31,956 nt of DNA from positions 1 to 31,956 of IMG/VR virus record IMGVR_UViG_3300025132_000017; one strand, written 5' to 3'. Shown piece by piece: positions 16,362 through 23,471 of the stretch. Below the pieces are notes generated by a model. The model saw only the letters and a list, made by a program, of their open reading frames with translations. It was not told the DNA's origin and ran no database searches. The stretch comes from a virus. The position numbers and the translations under genes are program-made. Each line of letters starts with the position of its first letter. Position 1 is the first letter of the stretch.

Positions 16362-17267
16362 TTATATGTTCCAATCAGGATTTGTTGGAATCCAAGTATG
16401 GCGGCAACGATATCCCCCTCTAACTATAAAAGGGTCTCCAGAACTTTTGCCTTTCCACGACTGTGAGTTCCATCTATCCCGAATTTGTTTTTCGGTTAAT
16501 GTTCTTCCTACCATATTTACACAAAAAGGTCTAGAGTCTCGAACCAAAGTACCAGTATAAGTAAAATGATTTAAACCACTTTCTTTTGCTTTTTTAACTG
16601 TAAATTGTCCATGAACTTGCATAACTGAATCATGTGCTATTTGACCAGCATATCTTCTAAGGTTTTCTCCAGCCCTATCAGCGGCATATTCTGTTTGTAG
16701 TTTTGTAACTGCATTTTGAACAGCAGTTTTTTGAGACTCTACAAATTTGTTTTCATTAATAAAATCAACTAACTCGTTAATTTCTGTTTGGTTTGATTGT
16801 TGATATACTCCGTTAATATGTGATCTTATGTTTTTTTCTACATCAGCAAAGGGCCTCCCAACTATTGCACTTTGGTAAACTTCATCATTAATAACTTTAA
16901 GAAATCTCTCAGCAATATCCTCAAAACCACTAAATGATTGATATTTTAAAGCAGTGATTGTTTGTAAATCTATTTTAGTTAAATTTTTAAATCTTGCGGG
17001 TATAGGCATTTTACCAAATGTATCTAAAACCTCCTTTGCAATCTTATTATAATCCTCATTAATAATTAAATCTGCCTCTTCTAAAAATGTACTTTCTATA
17101 ATTGATCTAAGTTCAGGTTGTAATTCAATAGCTAGTTTAGTTGTTAAAGTTGTTCCAGCAACAGTAGTCTTTCTTACAGAATTTATAATATCATTTTCTA
17201 AAGTATAGAGAACATTGATAAGTCTCTCTTCGTGTTGATCTGCAAGTTTATCTAATATTGCACTCAT
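16362..17267 (-). CDS. Minor head protein (SPP1 gp7 / Mu F-like)
   Basis: This 301-aa, mostly helical protein carries the C-terminal signature of phage head morphogenesis proteins. KKAKESGLNHFTYTG is followed by TLVRDSRPFCVNMVGRTLTEKQIRDRW, and the protein ends FIVRGGYRCRHTWIPTNP. The RDSRPFC...GYRCRH arrangement keeps the two conserved Cys and the His seen in this family. The N-terminal 200 residues are helices likely to contact the portal and scaffold. It is thought to be packaged in a few copies and to aid DNA ejection or head assembly. ATGA overlap couples it to the upstream basic protein. Confidence 0.87.
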   Translation of the reverse strand: MSAILDKLADQHEERLINVLYTLENDIINSVRKTTVAGTTLTTKLAIELQPELRSIIESTFLEEADLIINEDYNKIAKEVLDTFGKMPIPARFKNLTKIDLQTITALKYQSFSGFEDIAERFLKVINDEVYQSAIVGRPFADVEKNIRSHINGVYQQSNQTEINELVDFINENKFVESQKTAVQNAVTKLQTEYAADRAGENLRRYAGQIAHDSVMQVHGQFTVKKAKESGLNHFTYTGTLVRDSRPFCVNMVGRTLTEKQIRDRWNSQSWKGKSSGDPFIVRGGYRCRHTWIPTNPDWNI

Positions 17268-17539
17268 TTTATACTGTTACGCCATGAATAAAGCGACCAG
17301 TATGCGGGACTCAAAGTCTTTTGGCCACGAACTCTTTTAAGAACTCCACCCATACGGGCCATAAAACTACGTTTCCTTGCTGGTATGTTTGATTTGATTG
17401 ACATTGTTTTATCTCCAAATCTTACTTTTTTAACATTACCGCTTTTTCTATCTTTAACGTAAACAGCAAACTTTTTACTTTGACTTGGTGTTCTAAATGG
17501 CTTTCCCAGCTTAACTGTCTTTCCCTGATACTTAGCCAT
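17264..17539 (-). CDS. Small basic protein with FGD...RRSF motif (DUF6321-like)
   Basis: This 91-aa, very basic protein has the pattern GKTVKLGKPFRTPSQSKKFA followed by VYVKDRKSGNVKKVRFGD, then PARKRSFMARMGGVLKRV and SPAYWSLYSW. I recall this as a recurring family in marine phages in which the last part reads RRKSFRARHxC...ARYWSCxxW; here both usual Cys positions are replaced (ARMGG, YWSLY). The function is unknown. It lies between portal and minor head genes in a cluster of three basic proteins, which suggests an internal capsid or DNA-associated role. Confidence 0.7.
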   Translation of the reverse strand: MAKYQGKTVKLGKPFRTPSQSKKFAVYVKDRKSGNVKKVRFGDKTMSIKSNIPARKRSFMARMGGVLKRVRGQKTLSPAYWSLYSWRNSIK

Positions 17540-17778
17540 TATTTCTTTCTTTTTCTTAAATCTAAATCATGTTTTCTTGAACCACGAAGAAACGAGTTGA
17601 CTCGGCCCATACTCCAAGCCGCCATCGGTACTCTTCTACTACCAGCCGATAAAAACGCCCCTTGGCCTCGTCTATACACTTTTGCTAATGTTCCATAAGT
17701 ATATCTTTTAGATGCTTTAGCTTTTCTTTTTAGAGTAGCTTTAGTTGCCGCTGATAAAGGTTTTCTTCTAACTGCCAT
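17539..17778 (-). CDS. Small basic protein (DUF5824-like motif)
   Basis: This 79-aa, Arg/Lys-rich protein contains TYGTLAKVYRRGQGAFLSAG followed by SRRVPMAAWSMGRVNSFLRG. The 'VYxRGxxA...P...W...RVNSF' arrangement is one I associate with DUF5824-type phage proteins of unknown function. The N-terminus (KPLSAATKATLKRKAKASKR) is poly-basic and could bind nucleic acid. It is coupled by TAATG overlaps to both neighbouring basic proteins. No membrane or signal segment is present. Confidence 0.7.
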   Translation of the reverse strand: MAVRRKPLSAATKATLKRKAKASKRYTYGTLAKVYRRGQGAFLSAGSRRVPMAAWSMGRVNSFLRGSRKHDLDLRKRKK

Positions 17779-17966
17779 TATGCCTTTGTCCTTGCTCTTA
17801 ATAAACTTTTTGGAATTACTCCACCTGATTTATAAATTGATGAAACTCTTTTGATAAGGCTTGCTCTTCTTTTTCTTTTACTACCTTTAAGGCCAGATAA
17901 ATACTTTTTTGGTAATCCTGTATCTTTATCTTTTGGTGGTTTTCTAACTTTCTTCTTCTTCGCCAT
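17778..17966 (-). CDS. Small Lys/Arg-rich protein after the portal gene
   Basis: This 62-aa protein starts at the ATG at 17966 (MAKKKKVRKPPKDKDTGLPK). A longer frame from 18038 would overlap the portal gene by nearly 100 nt and its extra residues read as portal antisense-free overlap, so the shorter start is preferred. It contains KYLSGLKGSKRKRRASLIKRVSSIYKSGG and is extremely basic. It overlaps the portal end by 23 nt and the next gene by TAATG. It may neutralise packaged DNA or be an internal head protein; no enzymatic motif is seen. Confidence 0.65.
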   Translation of the reverse strand: MAKKKKVRKPPKDKDTGLPKKYLSGLKGSKRKRRASLIKRVSSIYKSGGVIPKSLLRARTKA

Positions 17967-19371
17967 CTGGAGTCTGTCCCTCAATTTCAGTTGTCGTAAA
18001 TTGTCCTCTAGTAGTTCTGGTGTTATCAATCTCATCATTAATTGTTCTAATCATTTCGTTATCATCAATAACTGCCTCAGCAATTTGTTTATCTAATTCT
18101 TTATTAAATGTTTCTGATTTAATTCCACTAGCTTTTGCCATCTGTAAGAATTGTAAATCATTGGCCCAGTCTCTAACATCAAATGTATCAGGATAATCTA
18201 CTGCCCCGTCCCATTCTTTGTCTTGCCATAAAGCAAACAAATCCCAAATCTGCTCTTCCGCATTTTCTAAATAATCTGCTTTCTCTGATAGTCTTGCATT
18301 CAATAATTGAAACTCTGTTTGTAACGCAATACCTGATGATATTTGATTTCCTGATGTACCTCTAACTGAACCCATGTGAGTGATACGATCTATTGCATCA
18401 ATTTTATTTTGAATACATTTCATAATACCCTCTAAGTTTTGACCACTAGGTTGAATGATGTAAGGTTTAAGATCAGCTTGCATATCCTCTGGTATTTCTA
18501 TGATAGAACCAGCACCAGCACTCGCCTCAACATTTGGAGTCTTAACAAGACTTGGGTGGTTTGCTAATCTAATAAGCTGTTCTTTCTCTGAGTAATCGTT
18601 GTAAATAGACTGTTGTAAAAAAGCCACATCAGCAAGATCACTAATACCTACTGGTCGTTTACCACCTTTTAAATTGTAAACATTAACACATGGTATTTTA
18701 CCGATAGCATTTGGCACTTGATCTATAATCTTTACATCGCCCTCTGCATATTCTTTTTCGTAATCTGATACCTCGTAAGTTGTTATCTCTTCCTCAGTAA
18801 ATAATTTTAATACTGCTCTTTCAGAATTAATATCTTCTACAACTAAAAGCATATCTAAATAGAACCTACCACTTGCGGCTCTACTATAATTCCAATTAAC
18901 AATATTCTCTGGTGTATAGATAGACATATAAGGTCTAATGTCTTGATTTAGTTCCTCTGCTCTAGTTCTTGAATTTGTTTGTGGCTTATCAATAATTACC
19001 CAACAGTTACCATAGATGCTGGCGTTCATTTGCACCTCTCTCATAACAGTATCAAATGATCTGCCGTCTAAGTCTGCATCATTAACAAAAGACTCTAAAG
19101 CTGGGTCTCCATCTAAAGAACCATAATCTCTAGTTGGTGGTACTCTCCATAAAAAACTTGTGTAGATTTGAACTACATTTTTACAGTGGTTATCAACGGG
19201 TGTGTGTCTAATTCTTTGATCGTATTCCTCTGGTGTTTCTAAAATATATCTATGTAAGTAATAACCATTTTTATAATCATTACCTCCAAGATAACTACGA
19301 ATATAAAATTCCCAATTAGAAATATTAGCGTGCCATAGAGGGTGCTTGTTTGTTAAAAATTTTCTATCCAT
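17944..19371 (-). CDS. Portal protein (DUF4055-like)
   Basis: This is a portal protein of about 475 aa. I chose the ATG at 19371, which overlaps the terminase stop as TGATG and has GGTGGAG upstream, rather than the GTG at 19380. The N-terminal half (YLHRYILETPEEYDQRIRHT, VDNHCKNVVQIYTSFLWRVPP) and LVVEDINSERAVLKLFTEEEITTYEV with PCVNVYNLKGG resemble the DUF4055 portal family. A helical stem region (MKCIQNKIDAIDRITHMGSVRG) and long C-terminal crown helices follow (SEKADYLENAEEQIWDLFALW). It forms the dodecameric DNA gate and docks the terminase and connectors. The C-terminus is acidic and Thr-rich. Confidence 0.9.
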   Translation of the reverse strand: MDRKFLTNKHPLWHANISNWEFYIRSYLGGNDYKNGYYLHRYILETPEEYDQRIRHTPVDNHCKNVVQIYTSFLWRVPPTRDYGSLDGDPALESFVNDADLDGRSFDTVMREVQMNASIYGNCWVIIDKPQTNSRTRAEELNQDIRPYMSIYTPENIVNWNYSRAASGRFYLDMLLVVEDINSERAVLKLFTEEEITTYEVSDYEKEYAEGDVKIIDQVPNAIGKIPCVNVYNLKGGKRPVGISDLADVAFLQQSIYNDYSEKEQLIRLANHPSLVKTPNVEASAGAGSIIEIPEDMQADLKPYIIQPSGQNLEGIMKCIQNKIDAIDRITHMGSVRGTSGNQISSGIALQTEFQLLNARLSEKADYLENAEEQIWDLFALWQDKEWDGAVDYPDTFDVRDWANDLQFLQMAKASGIKSETFNKELDKQIAEAVIDDNEMIRTINDEIDNTRTTRGQFTTTEIEGQTPDGEEEES

Positions 19372-20579
19372 CAACTCCACCTTTTAAGAGGGCTAGGTTT
19401 AAAATCCCTTTTGACAGGAAAGTTATACTCTACCAAATATCCTAACGAATCATTAAAATGGTCGAAACCAGAGTCTTTGTCAGGCACACTTGTTCCCTCT
19501 TTGTATATCTGTCTTTCTATCGACTTAATAACATTTTTGCAAGATTTTAAAACATATAAACTATTTACACCTTTAGCATTTTTAAATTTAGAATTGACTG
19601 CATTTATTCTGTCTCTAACTAATGGTGCTTTGTTTCTGACACGAACCTCAAAGCCAGCATTTTTTAAAAGTGCAAGATCAGTCATGCCACCAGCAGATGT
19701 CTTTCTAGCTTTAGAACTTGGGTCAGGATAAGAAATAATTTTTTTGTTTGGATATCTAGTTTTTATTTCGTCTATCATTTCATTTGTGTTTGATGACCAT
19801 ATTTGTATTTCGTCAATAATAGTTATCTTATCATTTTCTATCACAGAAACAACCGCCGCCATCGGCGATATATTAAAATCTTGTCCAATGTGTATTGTGT
19901 TAAATTTGTGTTTGTATGTATCAATAATATTTTTATCTCTATCAAAGTTATAATAAATAATACCAGCATAATTAACAAAGGTTGCTAAATACTCTTGCTG
20001 GAAAGTTCTCTCATCTAAATCATTCTTTGCTTGTTCTATTTCAGACTCAGATACCTGACCACCCTCTAACGTAGTATATTTAAAACTTTGCCACTCAGGG
20101 TCTTGTTTACTGTATAGATCATAAGCAAAGTTAAAGCCTTTAGGCGAAGAGCAAAACAAGGCATGGCCTAATGTGTCAGATAATGTAGGTCTTAATACCT
20201 CGTACCAAGCCTGTGGTTTGATGTCAGCAAATTCGTCTAGCACAATAAAGTTTAACCCAACACCACGCAAAGATTGGTCGTTATCTGCCCCTTTTAAACT
20301 AATCAGTGTATTGTTTTTTAATAATAAGGATAAATCAGACTCATTTATTCTTTTTACCCATCTATGCCTTAACATCATTTCTTTAAGCATATCCCAACAA
20401 ATAGTTTTACTTTGACGATAACTAGGGGACACATACCAAACACGCTGATTTGGAAATCTAGCAAACTTGGCCATTTCTTGTATTGCTAAAAATGTTTTAC
20501 CAAACCTACGGCCAGATATTAAAACTCTAAATCTTTTGTTGCATTTAATAACCTCTCTTTGAGGGTCAGTAAGTGGCAT
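19371..20579 (-). CDS. terL: Terminase large subunit
   Basis: This 402-aa protein has the full two-domain layout of a DNA packaging motor. Walker A is SGRRFGKT (residues 22-29) and Walker B is LNFIVLDE (109-116), with the catalytic Glu at 116. The coupling motif is CSSPKG (143-148). The RNase H-like nuclease has acidic residues at D234 (GQDFN), D286 (YPDPSS) and D373/D377 (FDHFNDSLGY). All key residues are present, so it should be active. The start overlaps the methyltransferase gene's stop by TAATG. Whether packaging is cos or headful cannot be read directly; circular assembly fits headful or cos concatemers. Confidence 0.95.
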   Translation of the reverse strand: MPLTDPQREVIKCNKRFRVLISGRRFGKTFLAIQEMAKFARFPNQRVWYVSPSYRQSKTICWDMLKEMMLRHRWVKRINESDLSLLLKNNTLISLKGADNDQSLRGVGLNFIVLDEFADIKPQAWYEVLRPTLSDTLGHALFCSSPKGFNFAYDLYSKQDPEWQSFKYTTLEGGQVSESEIEQAKNDLDERTFQQEYLATFVNYAGIIYYNFDRDKNIIDTYKHKFNTIHIGQDFNISPMAAVVSVIENDKITIIDEIQIWSSNTNEMIDEIKTRYPNKKIISYPDPSSKARKTSAGGMTDLALLKNAGFEVRVRNKAPLVRDRINAVNSKFKNAKGVNSLYVLKSCKNVIKSIERQIYKEGTSVPDKDSGFDHFNDSLGYLVEYNFPVKRDFKPSPLKRWS

Positions 20580-21118
20580 TAAATCTGATCTCCCCAGCTA
20601 TCCCAACCATCTGCTTTTTGTCTAGCAAACAATTCTATTCTAGGTAGATCGCCACATAACTCTACAATGTTATCTCTGATAATAGCTGGTTTCTTACTAT
20701 GCTCTTGTCTTTTACTAATTACTAATTGTTTTACTGATTTAGAAACTCTTTGTGGTTTACCTTTAGTAGCTAATAAACACTGCTCAGGATTACATCTTGT
20801 CCAGTAGCCCATGCCAGTAAAATATCCATCAGATTTTATATTTTGTTTGGCCCATGTAAAACCAACTGTTTTAAACGTGAACCCCCATTCTTTAATAACA
20901 CGTAAAGCCTCTGGCAACATCGAATCAATAGCCCAAAGAAATAAAGTGCAATCATCGTCAGAAATATCAGAAATAGGTAGCTGACAAATATCGTCAATAC
21001 TAAGGGTATTATAATGGCGGGTAGCAGATCGTTTCTGGCCCTTTTCAGAGTATGTTTTAAATGTCCATGCTGGGTCTGCATATATTATATTATAGCGTTT
21101 CTTTGGAAATGGTATCAC
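20579..21118 (-). CDS. MT-A70-family adenine N6-methyltransferase
   Basis: This 179-aa protein uses a GTG start overlapping the small terminase stop. Motif IV is NIIYADPAW (D15-P16-A17-W18), a DPPW variant, followed by the family's TRHYNTLSIDDI segment. LFLWAIDSMLPEALRVIKEW and FKTVGFTWAKQN come next. The C-terminal half keeps TRCNPEQCLLATKGKP, RQEHSKKPAIIRD and RIELFARQKADGWDSWGDQ, all MT-A70 hallmarks. It should methylate adenine in DNA using SAM, probably protecting phage DNA or marking the packaging site. Its position between the terminase subunits is suggestive of a packaging link. No partner endonuclease is adjacent. Confidence 0.92.
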   Translation of the reverse strand: MIPFPKKRYNIIYADPAWTFKTYSEKGQKRSATRHYNTLSIDDICQLPISDISDDDCTLFLWAIDSMLPEALRVIKEWGFTFKTVGFTWAKQNIKSDGYFTGMGYWTRCNPEQCLLATKGKPQRVSKSVKQLVISKRQEHSKKPAIIRDNIVELCGDLPRIELFARQKADGWDSWGDQI

Positions 21119-21417
21119 TCAACTGACCAAGCCAAAGGTTCGTCATCTTCCGTAATAGTATTCTCCGATTGACCTAAAATTTGTTTTCCGAGCCAGATTT
21201 GCATAACTACATTCCCTTTGGTAGCGGACTTCCATTGTAGCTGTCTAAGTCTCATTTTCATTTCGGCTCTGCCTTTTGTCAGAAATTCCGAATAACTCTT
21301 TTCAATAAGATCAGCACTACAACCGAAGAAATCCCCGATCTCTTTATTCGTACACCCAAGAATAGCTAATTTTTTTACTTGTTCAGTATCAATGTTATAT
21401 TTTTTTGGTCTCGCCAT
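21115..21417 (-). CDS. terS: Probable terminase small subunit
   Basis: This 100-aa protein has an N-terminal helix-turn-helix (NIDTEQVKKLAILGCTNKEIGDFFGCSADLIEKSY). A helical segment (EFLTKGRAEMKMRLRQLQWKSATKGNVVMQIWLGKQILGQ) and an acidic tail (ENTITEDDEPLAW) follow. This is the common form of small marine phage TerS proteins, which recognise pac/cos DNA and stimulate TerL. Location two genes upstream of terL supports it. The GTGA overlap couples it to the methyltransferase. GAGGA lies upstream of its ATG. Confidence 0.8.
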   Translation of the reverse strand: MARPKKYNIDTEQVKKLAILGCTNKEIGDFFGCSADLIEKSYSEFLTKGRAEMKMRLRQLQWKSATKGNVVMQIWLGKQILGQSENTITEDDEPLAWSVE

Positions 21418-21482
21418 AATCCTCTTACCCTATGAGTTAGGTAAGTTTTGTTTATCATAAAAACATAATAAATACAGTAAAT
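21418..21482 (-). promoter_or_regulatory. Gap before terS: possible promoter and small hairpin
   Basis: This 65-base non-coding gap holds, on the coding strand, TTTACT (21481-21476), 16 bases, then TATGAT (21459-21454), resembling sigma70 -35/-10 boxes. Closer to terS, CTTACC and GGTAAG form a 6-bp stem with GAGGA just after it. It could start a late transcript for packaging and structural genes, or contain the terminase recognition site. Both readings are inferences. Confidence 0.35.
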
Positions 21483-22331
21483 TTATCTATACTCGTTTTT
21501 CATACCAAGATCATTAATCGCTTGTTCTTTAGTTAAAAATCCTTTCCTTATACCCATATCAATAATATCTTTATTTTTAGCGGCATAATCTTTAATAAAC
21601 CTAGTTACTTTGTTGTTTTTAATAGCATCAGTAAACATTTTAACCCTGTCCTCATCTTTGGTTATAGTGATACCAAAATTATATTCTTTCTTAGGAACGA
21701 CATCTAAATATTTCTTTGCTGATAGCCAGAATGCGGGCTGTTTGGCAAATTCTTTATCTTTTACAGAATCATAATAAGAATTATACATATCAGCTAATTC
21801 CTCTGGTTTATCTAGCCAATCTTTCTCAATCTTATTAAAGTTTTTTTCTGCTATTCCTTTACTAACCTTATTACTAATCTTATCCCAGAACTTGTTAAAA
21901 TTTGGAGAGTATTTATTAGTAGATGTATTGGTAGGGGTAGAGGTAGGGGTAGGGGGGTTATCGCTAGGTTTTTTTGGTCTGCCCCCTAGTTTACCATTTA
22001 CTTTAGACGCATCTATTCTCTTACGAATATATAAATATTCTTGTAGCTGTCTTTCATTTTGATAGTGATTTTCTACAACAATAAAAAATTCTTCTAAAAT
22101 CTTTTCACATGAAACTTTCTCACTATCCGTATAACAGCTAGCGATTCGTTTTATTCTATCAATATTTTTAGGTAGCCCAATACAACGCTTGTTCCAGTTC
22201 CAGCAAAGCAATCGAATATATATTCCAATTTCTTCACTACTTAAATGTGATGTGCCAGCAATAAAATCTTCGGTAAATAAATACCATGCTTTTAATTTTT
22301 CTTTAGGTTTCGAGTTCTCGTCTATAAACAT
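21483..22331 (-). CDS. Replication-associated protein (YdaU/DUF1376-like)
   Basis: This protein is about 282 aa from the ATG at 22331, which has GGGGGA five bases upstream; an ATG at 22343 is also possible. The N-terminal domain has KLKAWYLFTEDFIAGTSHLS, then EEIGIYIRLLCWNWNKRCIGLP, the DUF1376/YdaU signature of phage replication-initiation proteins. It continues IRKRIDASKVNGKLGGRPKKP and a Pro/Thr linker (PTPTSTPTNTSTN). The C-terminal domain (NFNKFWDKISNKVSKG; AKQPAFWLSAKKYL) looks like the replisome-loading half. No polymerase, helicase or primase is encoded, so it probably recruits host replication proteins. It is second in the leftward unit. Confidence 0.8.
   Translation of the reverse strand: MFIDENSKPKEKLKAWYLFTEDFIAGTSHLSSEEIGIYIRLLCWNWNKRCIGLPKNIDRIKRIASCYTDSEKVSCEKILEEFFIVVENHYQNERQLQEYLYIRKRIDASKVNGKLGGRPKKPSDNPPTPTSTPTNTSTNKYSPNFNKFWDKISNKVSKGIAEKNFNKIEKDWLDKPEELADMYNSYYDSVKDKEFAKQPAFWLSAKKYLDVVPKKEYNFGITITKDEDRVKMFTDAIKNNKVTRFIKDYAAKNKDIIDMGIRKGFLTKEQAINDLGMKNEYR
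21923..21959 (-). repeat. CCCTAC-type short tandem repeat inside the replication gene
   Basis: The coding strand holds a run of pyrimidine-rich hexamers of the CCCTAC/CTCTAC type, encoding the Pro/Thr/Ser linker. It is the most G/C-skewed short stretch of the gene. Lambda-like phages carry origin iterons inside the initiator gene, so this could be an origin, but it could equally be only a linker of low complexity. Confidence 0.5.
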
Positions 22332-22554
22332 TGTTTCCCCCATTTCTTAGTTGTTTATAAATTTTGTAAGTGACCTCATCTACTTTGTCGTCAAATTCTT
22401 CTTGAGAATAAGTTTTAAAAATAAATTCGTCTGTTACCTTTGTAATAGCTTTTGACTGTGCTTGCAACCACAAACCTATAAACTCGTCTTGGTTTTTATA
22501 ACCTGATGGTAAAAAGATTTTTTTGTTTTTTGATATTTCTATTACTAACGACAT
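22303..22554 (-). CDS. Unknown 83-aa protein, first gene of the leftward unit
   Basis: This 83-aa protein (MSLVIEISKNKKIFLPSGYK) continues FIGLWLQAQSKAITKVTDEF and has an acidic/basic C-terminal helix (FDDKVDEVTYKIYKQLRNGG). It is soluble, with no recognised domain. No clear SD precedes the ATG, where the sequence is AATTTAAA, so it may be leaderless or weakly translated. As the promoter-proximal gene next to a replication protein it could be a replication or regulatory partner. The next gene's likely start lies inside its 3' end. Confidence 0.65.
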   Translation of the reverse strand: MSLVIEISKNKKIFLPSGYKNQDEFIGLWLQAQSKAITKVTDEFIFKTYSQEEFDDKVDEVTYKIYKQLRNGGNNVYRRELET

Positions 22555-22565
22555 TTTAAATTATT

Positions 22566-22603
22566 GGGGGCGGGAGAAAAAAGCATTCGAGCAACCCACC
22601 CCC
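22566..22603. other. GC-rich imperfect hairpin
   Basis: GGGGGCGGG (22566-22574) and CCCACCCCC (22595-22603) pair over 9 bp with one central mismatch and a 20-base loop. It lies just upstream of the first leftward gene, in very AT-rich surroundings. It could be a leader hairpin, an operator or part of an origin. Confidence 0.55.
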
Positions 22604-22608
22604 GAATC

Positions 22609-22643
22609 GGCAGATGAAATGGGTTATCTGCCTAGTTCAGATA
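22609..22643. promoter_or_regulatory. Three alternating CAGAT/ATCTG half-sites
   Basis: GGCAGAT (22609-22615) pairs perfectly with ATCTGCC (22626-22632). The overlapping TATCTG (22625-22630) pairs with CAGATA (22638-22643). The two stems exclude each other because they share the middle arm. This is either a three-half-site operator for a dimeric regulator or two alternative RNA hairpins. Confidence 0.55.
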
Positions 22644-22746
22644 GCTACAATGCCTCGCTAAGAAAAGAACTATTTATATTATTAGTTAAAAATCGTTGGG
22701 AATCAAGGCTTTTTTTATGTAAAAATAATTAAAATAACTATTGTAA

Positions 22747-22770
22747 AAACCTAATAAATTTTGTAGGTTT
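22747..22770 (+). other. 7-bp perfect hairpin before the first rightward gene
   Basis: AAACCTA and TAGGTTT pair perfectly around a 10-base AT-rich loop, 37 bases before the start codon at 22808. It could shape the early mRNA leader or mark a protein-binding site. Confidence 0.45.
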
Positions 22771-22780
22771 AGGAATGATT

Positions 22781-22801
22781 AATAATAATAATAATAAGGA
22801 G
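22781..22801 (+). promoter_or_regulatory. AAT-repeat / AAGGAG leader cassette 1
   Basis: Five AAT units run directly into AAGGAG, followed by ACTACA and the ATG at 22808. The perfect Shine-Dalgarno decides the start of the first rightward gene, rather than the in-frame ATG at 22775 that would translate the repeat itself. Confidence 0.8.
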
Positions 22802-22807
22802 ACTACA

Positions 22808-23272
22808 ATGCCAAAGACAGACAAATACGGAATAGAAATTAGAGTTGGAGATTTTGTATATATAGACTCTTATACTGGAATGGAGTTTGGTACATCTGCT
22901 GGAACAATCCAACAAATAAAAAAAATAGGTAGTAGAAGAATATCTTTTGACGCTGGTTATACAAATTTAAGATCAGCACAATTTGAATATATTACAAAAT
23001 ATAGTTTGATTTCTGTTGAAAAGAAAACTGAAACATACGGAACTTTTTATTTTCCATTGTTTGTAAGAACTGCAACAAATGATGAAATGTATAAATCTAA
23101 TGTTTCAAAACTAAAAAAAGGTTCTGATGATTTATTATCAGAGGCTTTAATTAAAAACGAAACACATAAATATGAAAACTTATTAGGCAATTATAAGTTA
23201 AGAAATAGTGGATATGGTTTCAGTGTAATTTGGAGTAAAGAGAAATATTCTAAAATATTAACCAACAAATAA
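22808..23272 (+). CDS. Unknown early protein with SH3-like N-terminus
   Basis: This 154-aa protein from the ATG at 22808 begins PKTDKYGIEIRVGDFVYIDS and has GTSAGTIQQIKKIGSRRISFD, a small beta-barrel-like stretch reminiscent of KOW/SH3 segments. The second half (ETYGTFYFPLFVRTATNDEM; LGNYKLRNSGYGFSVIWSKE) is mixed alpha/beta. No catalytic motif is visible. It is the first gene of the rightward unit, so it may act early against or on the host. The stop is the first TAA of cassette 2 (TAATAATAA). Confidence 0.7.
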   Translation: MPKTDKYGIEIRVGDFVYIDSYTGMEFGTSAGTIQQIKKIGSRRISFDAGYTNLRSAQFEYITKYSLISVEKKTETYGTFYFPLFVRTATNDEMYKSNVSKLKKGSDDLLSEALIKNETHKYENLLGNYKLRNSGYGFSVIWSKEKYSKILTNK

Positions 23273-23282
23273 TAATAAGGAG
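23268..23282 (+). promoter_or_regulatory. AAT-repeat / AAGGAG leader cassette 2
   Basis: Three AAT units followed by AAGGAG supply tandem stop codons (TAA TAA TAA) for the upstream gene and a perfect ribosome-binding site for the ATG at 23289. The spacer is AATACA. Confidence 0.8.
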
Positions 23283-23288
23283 AATACA

Positions 23289-23471
23289 ATGCCTAAATAT
23301 AAATTTACTTTTGTTTCATCAAGAAAAGTAAGAACAGATGATTCATTAGAAAATCATAGAACCATAGAGGCTGAAAATATTGAGATAGCTATTTCAAAAT
23401 TTTTTGTTTTTATAAAAGCCTTTTATGGTTCAGCACCTTTAAAAAGTTTTAAAGTTGAGGAGGTGTCATAA
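23289..23471 (+). CDS. Small unknown early protein
   Basis: This 60-aa protein (MPKYKFTFVSSRKVRTDDSL) has a short strand-rich start followed by a helix (EAENIEIAISKFFVFIKAFYG) and a Lys-rich end. It has a strong SD from cassette 2. It ends in overlap with the next gene's ATG. No family is recognised; the beta-alpha-beta pattern resembles many small phage host-takeover proteins, which is only an impression. Confidence 0.65.
   Translation: MPKYKFTFVSSRKVRTDDSLENHRTIEAENIEIAISKFFVFIKAFYGSAPLKSFKVEEVS

Larger units (their letters stand above)
22555..22807. promoter_or_regulatory. Divergent control region between the two transcription units
   Basis: This 253-base region is the only place in the circle where genes point away from each other, so both main promoters or their operators should lie here. 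It contains a GC-rich imperfect hairpin (22566-22603), three alternating CAGAT half-sites (22611-22643) and an AT-rich stretch with a 7-bp hairpin (22747-22770). Weak -35/-10 candidates (TTGTAA at 22741, TAGGTT at 22764) overlap that last hairpin; I do not trust them strongly. A 37-codon frame from 22619 has no ribosome-binding site. Confidence 0.6.

Noticed and set aside
18183-20415. Several rightward open frames of 60-106 codons opposite portal and terminase genes
   Set aside because: They lie wholly antisense to clearly coding genes, with composition typical of shadow frames and no ribosome-binding sites.
21903-21959. CRISPR-like or telomere-like repeat array
   Set aside because: Only hexamer repeats in a coding linker with no spacers; a low-complexity Pro/Thr linker explains it.
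22631-22690. tRNA-like stretch near TAGTTCAGATAGC
   Set aside because: It vaguely resembles a D-arm, but no acceptor stem, anticodon arm or T-loop can be drawn.
22523-22732. 69-codon rightward frame (or 37 codons from 22619) in the divergent region
   Set aside because: No ribosome-binding site, it starts inside the opposite gene, and it covers the hairpins and CAGAT repeats that better explain the sequence.
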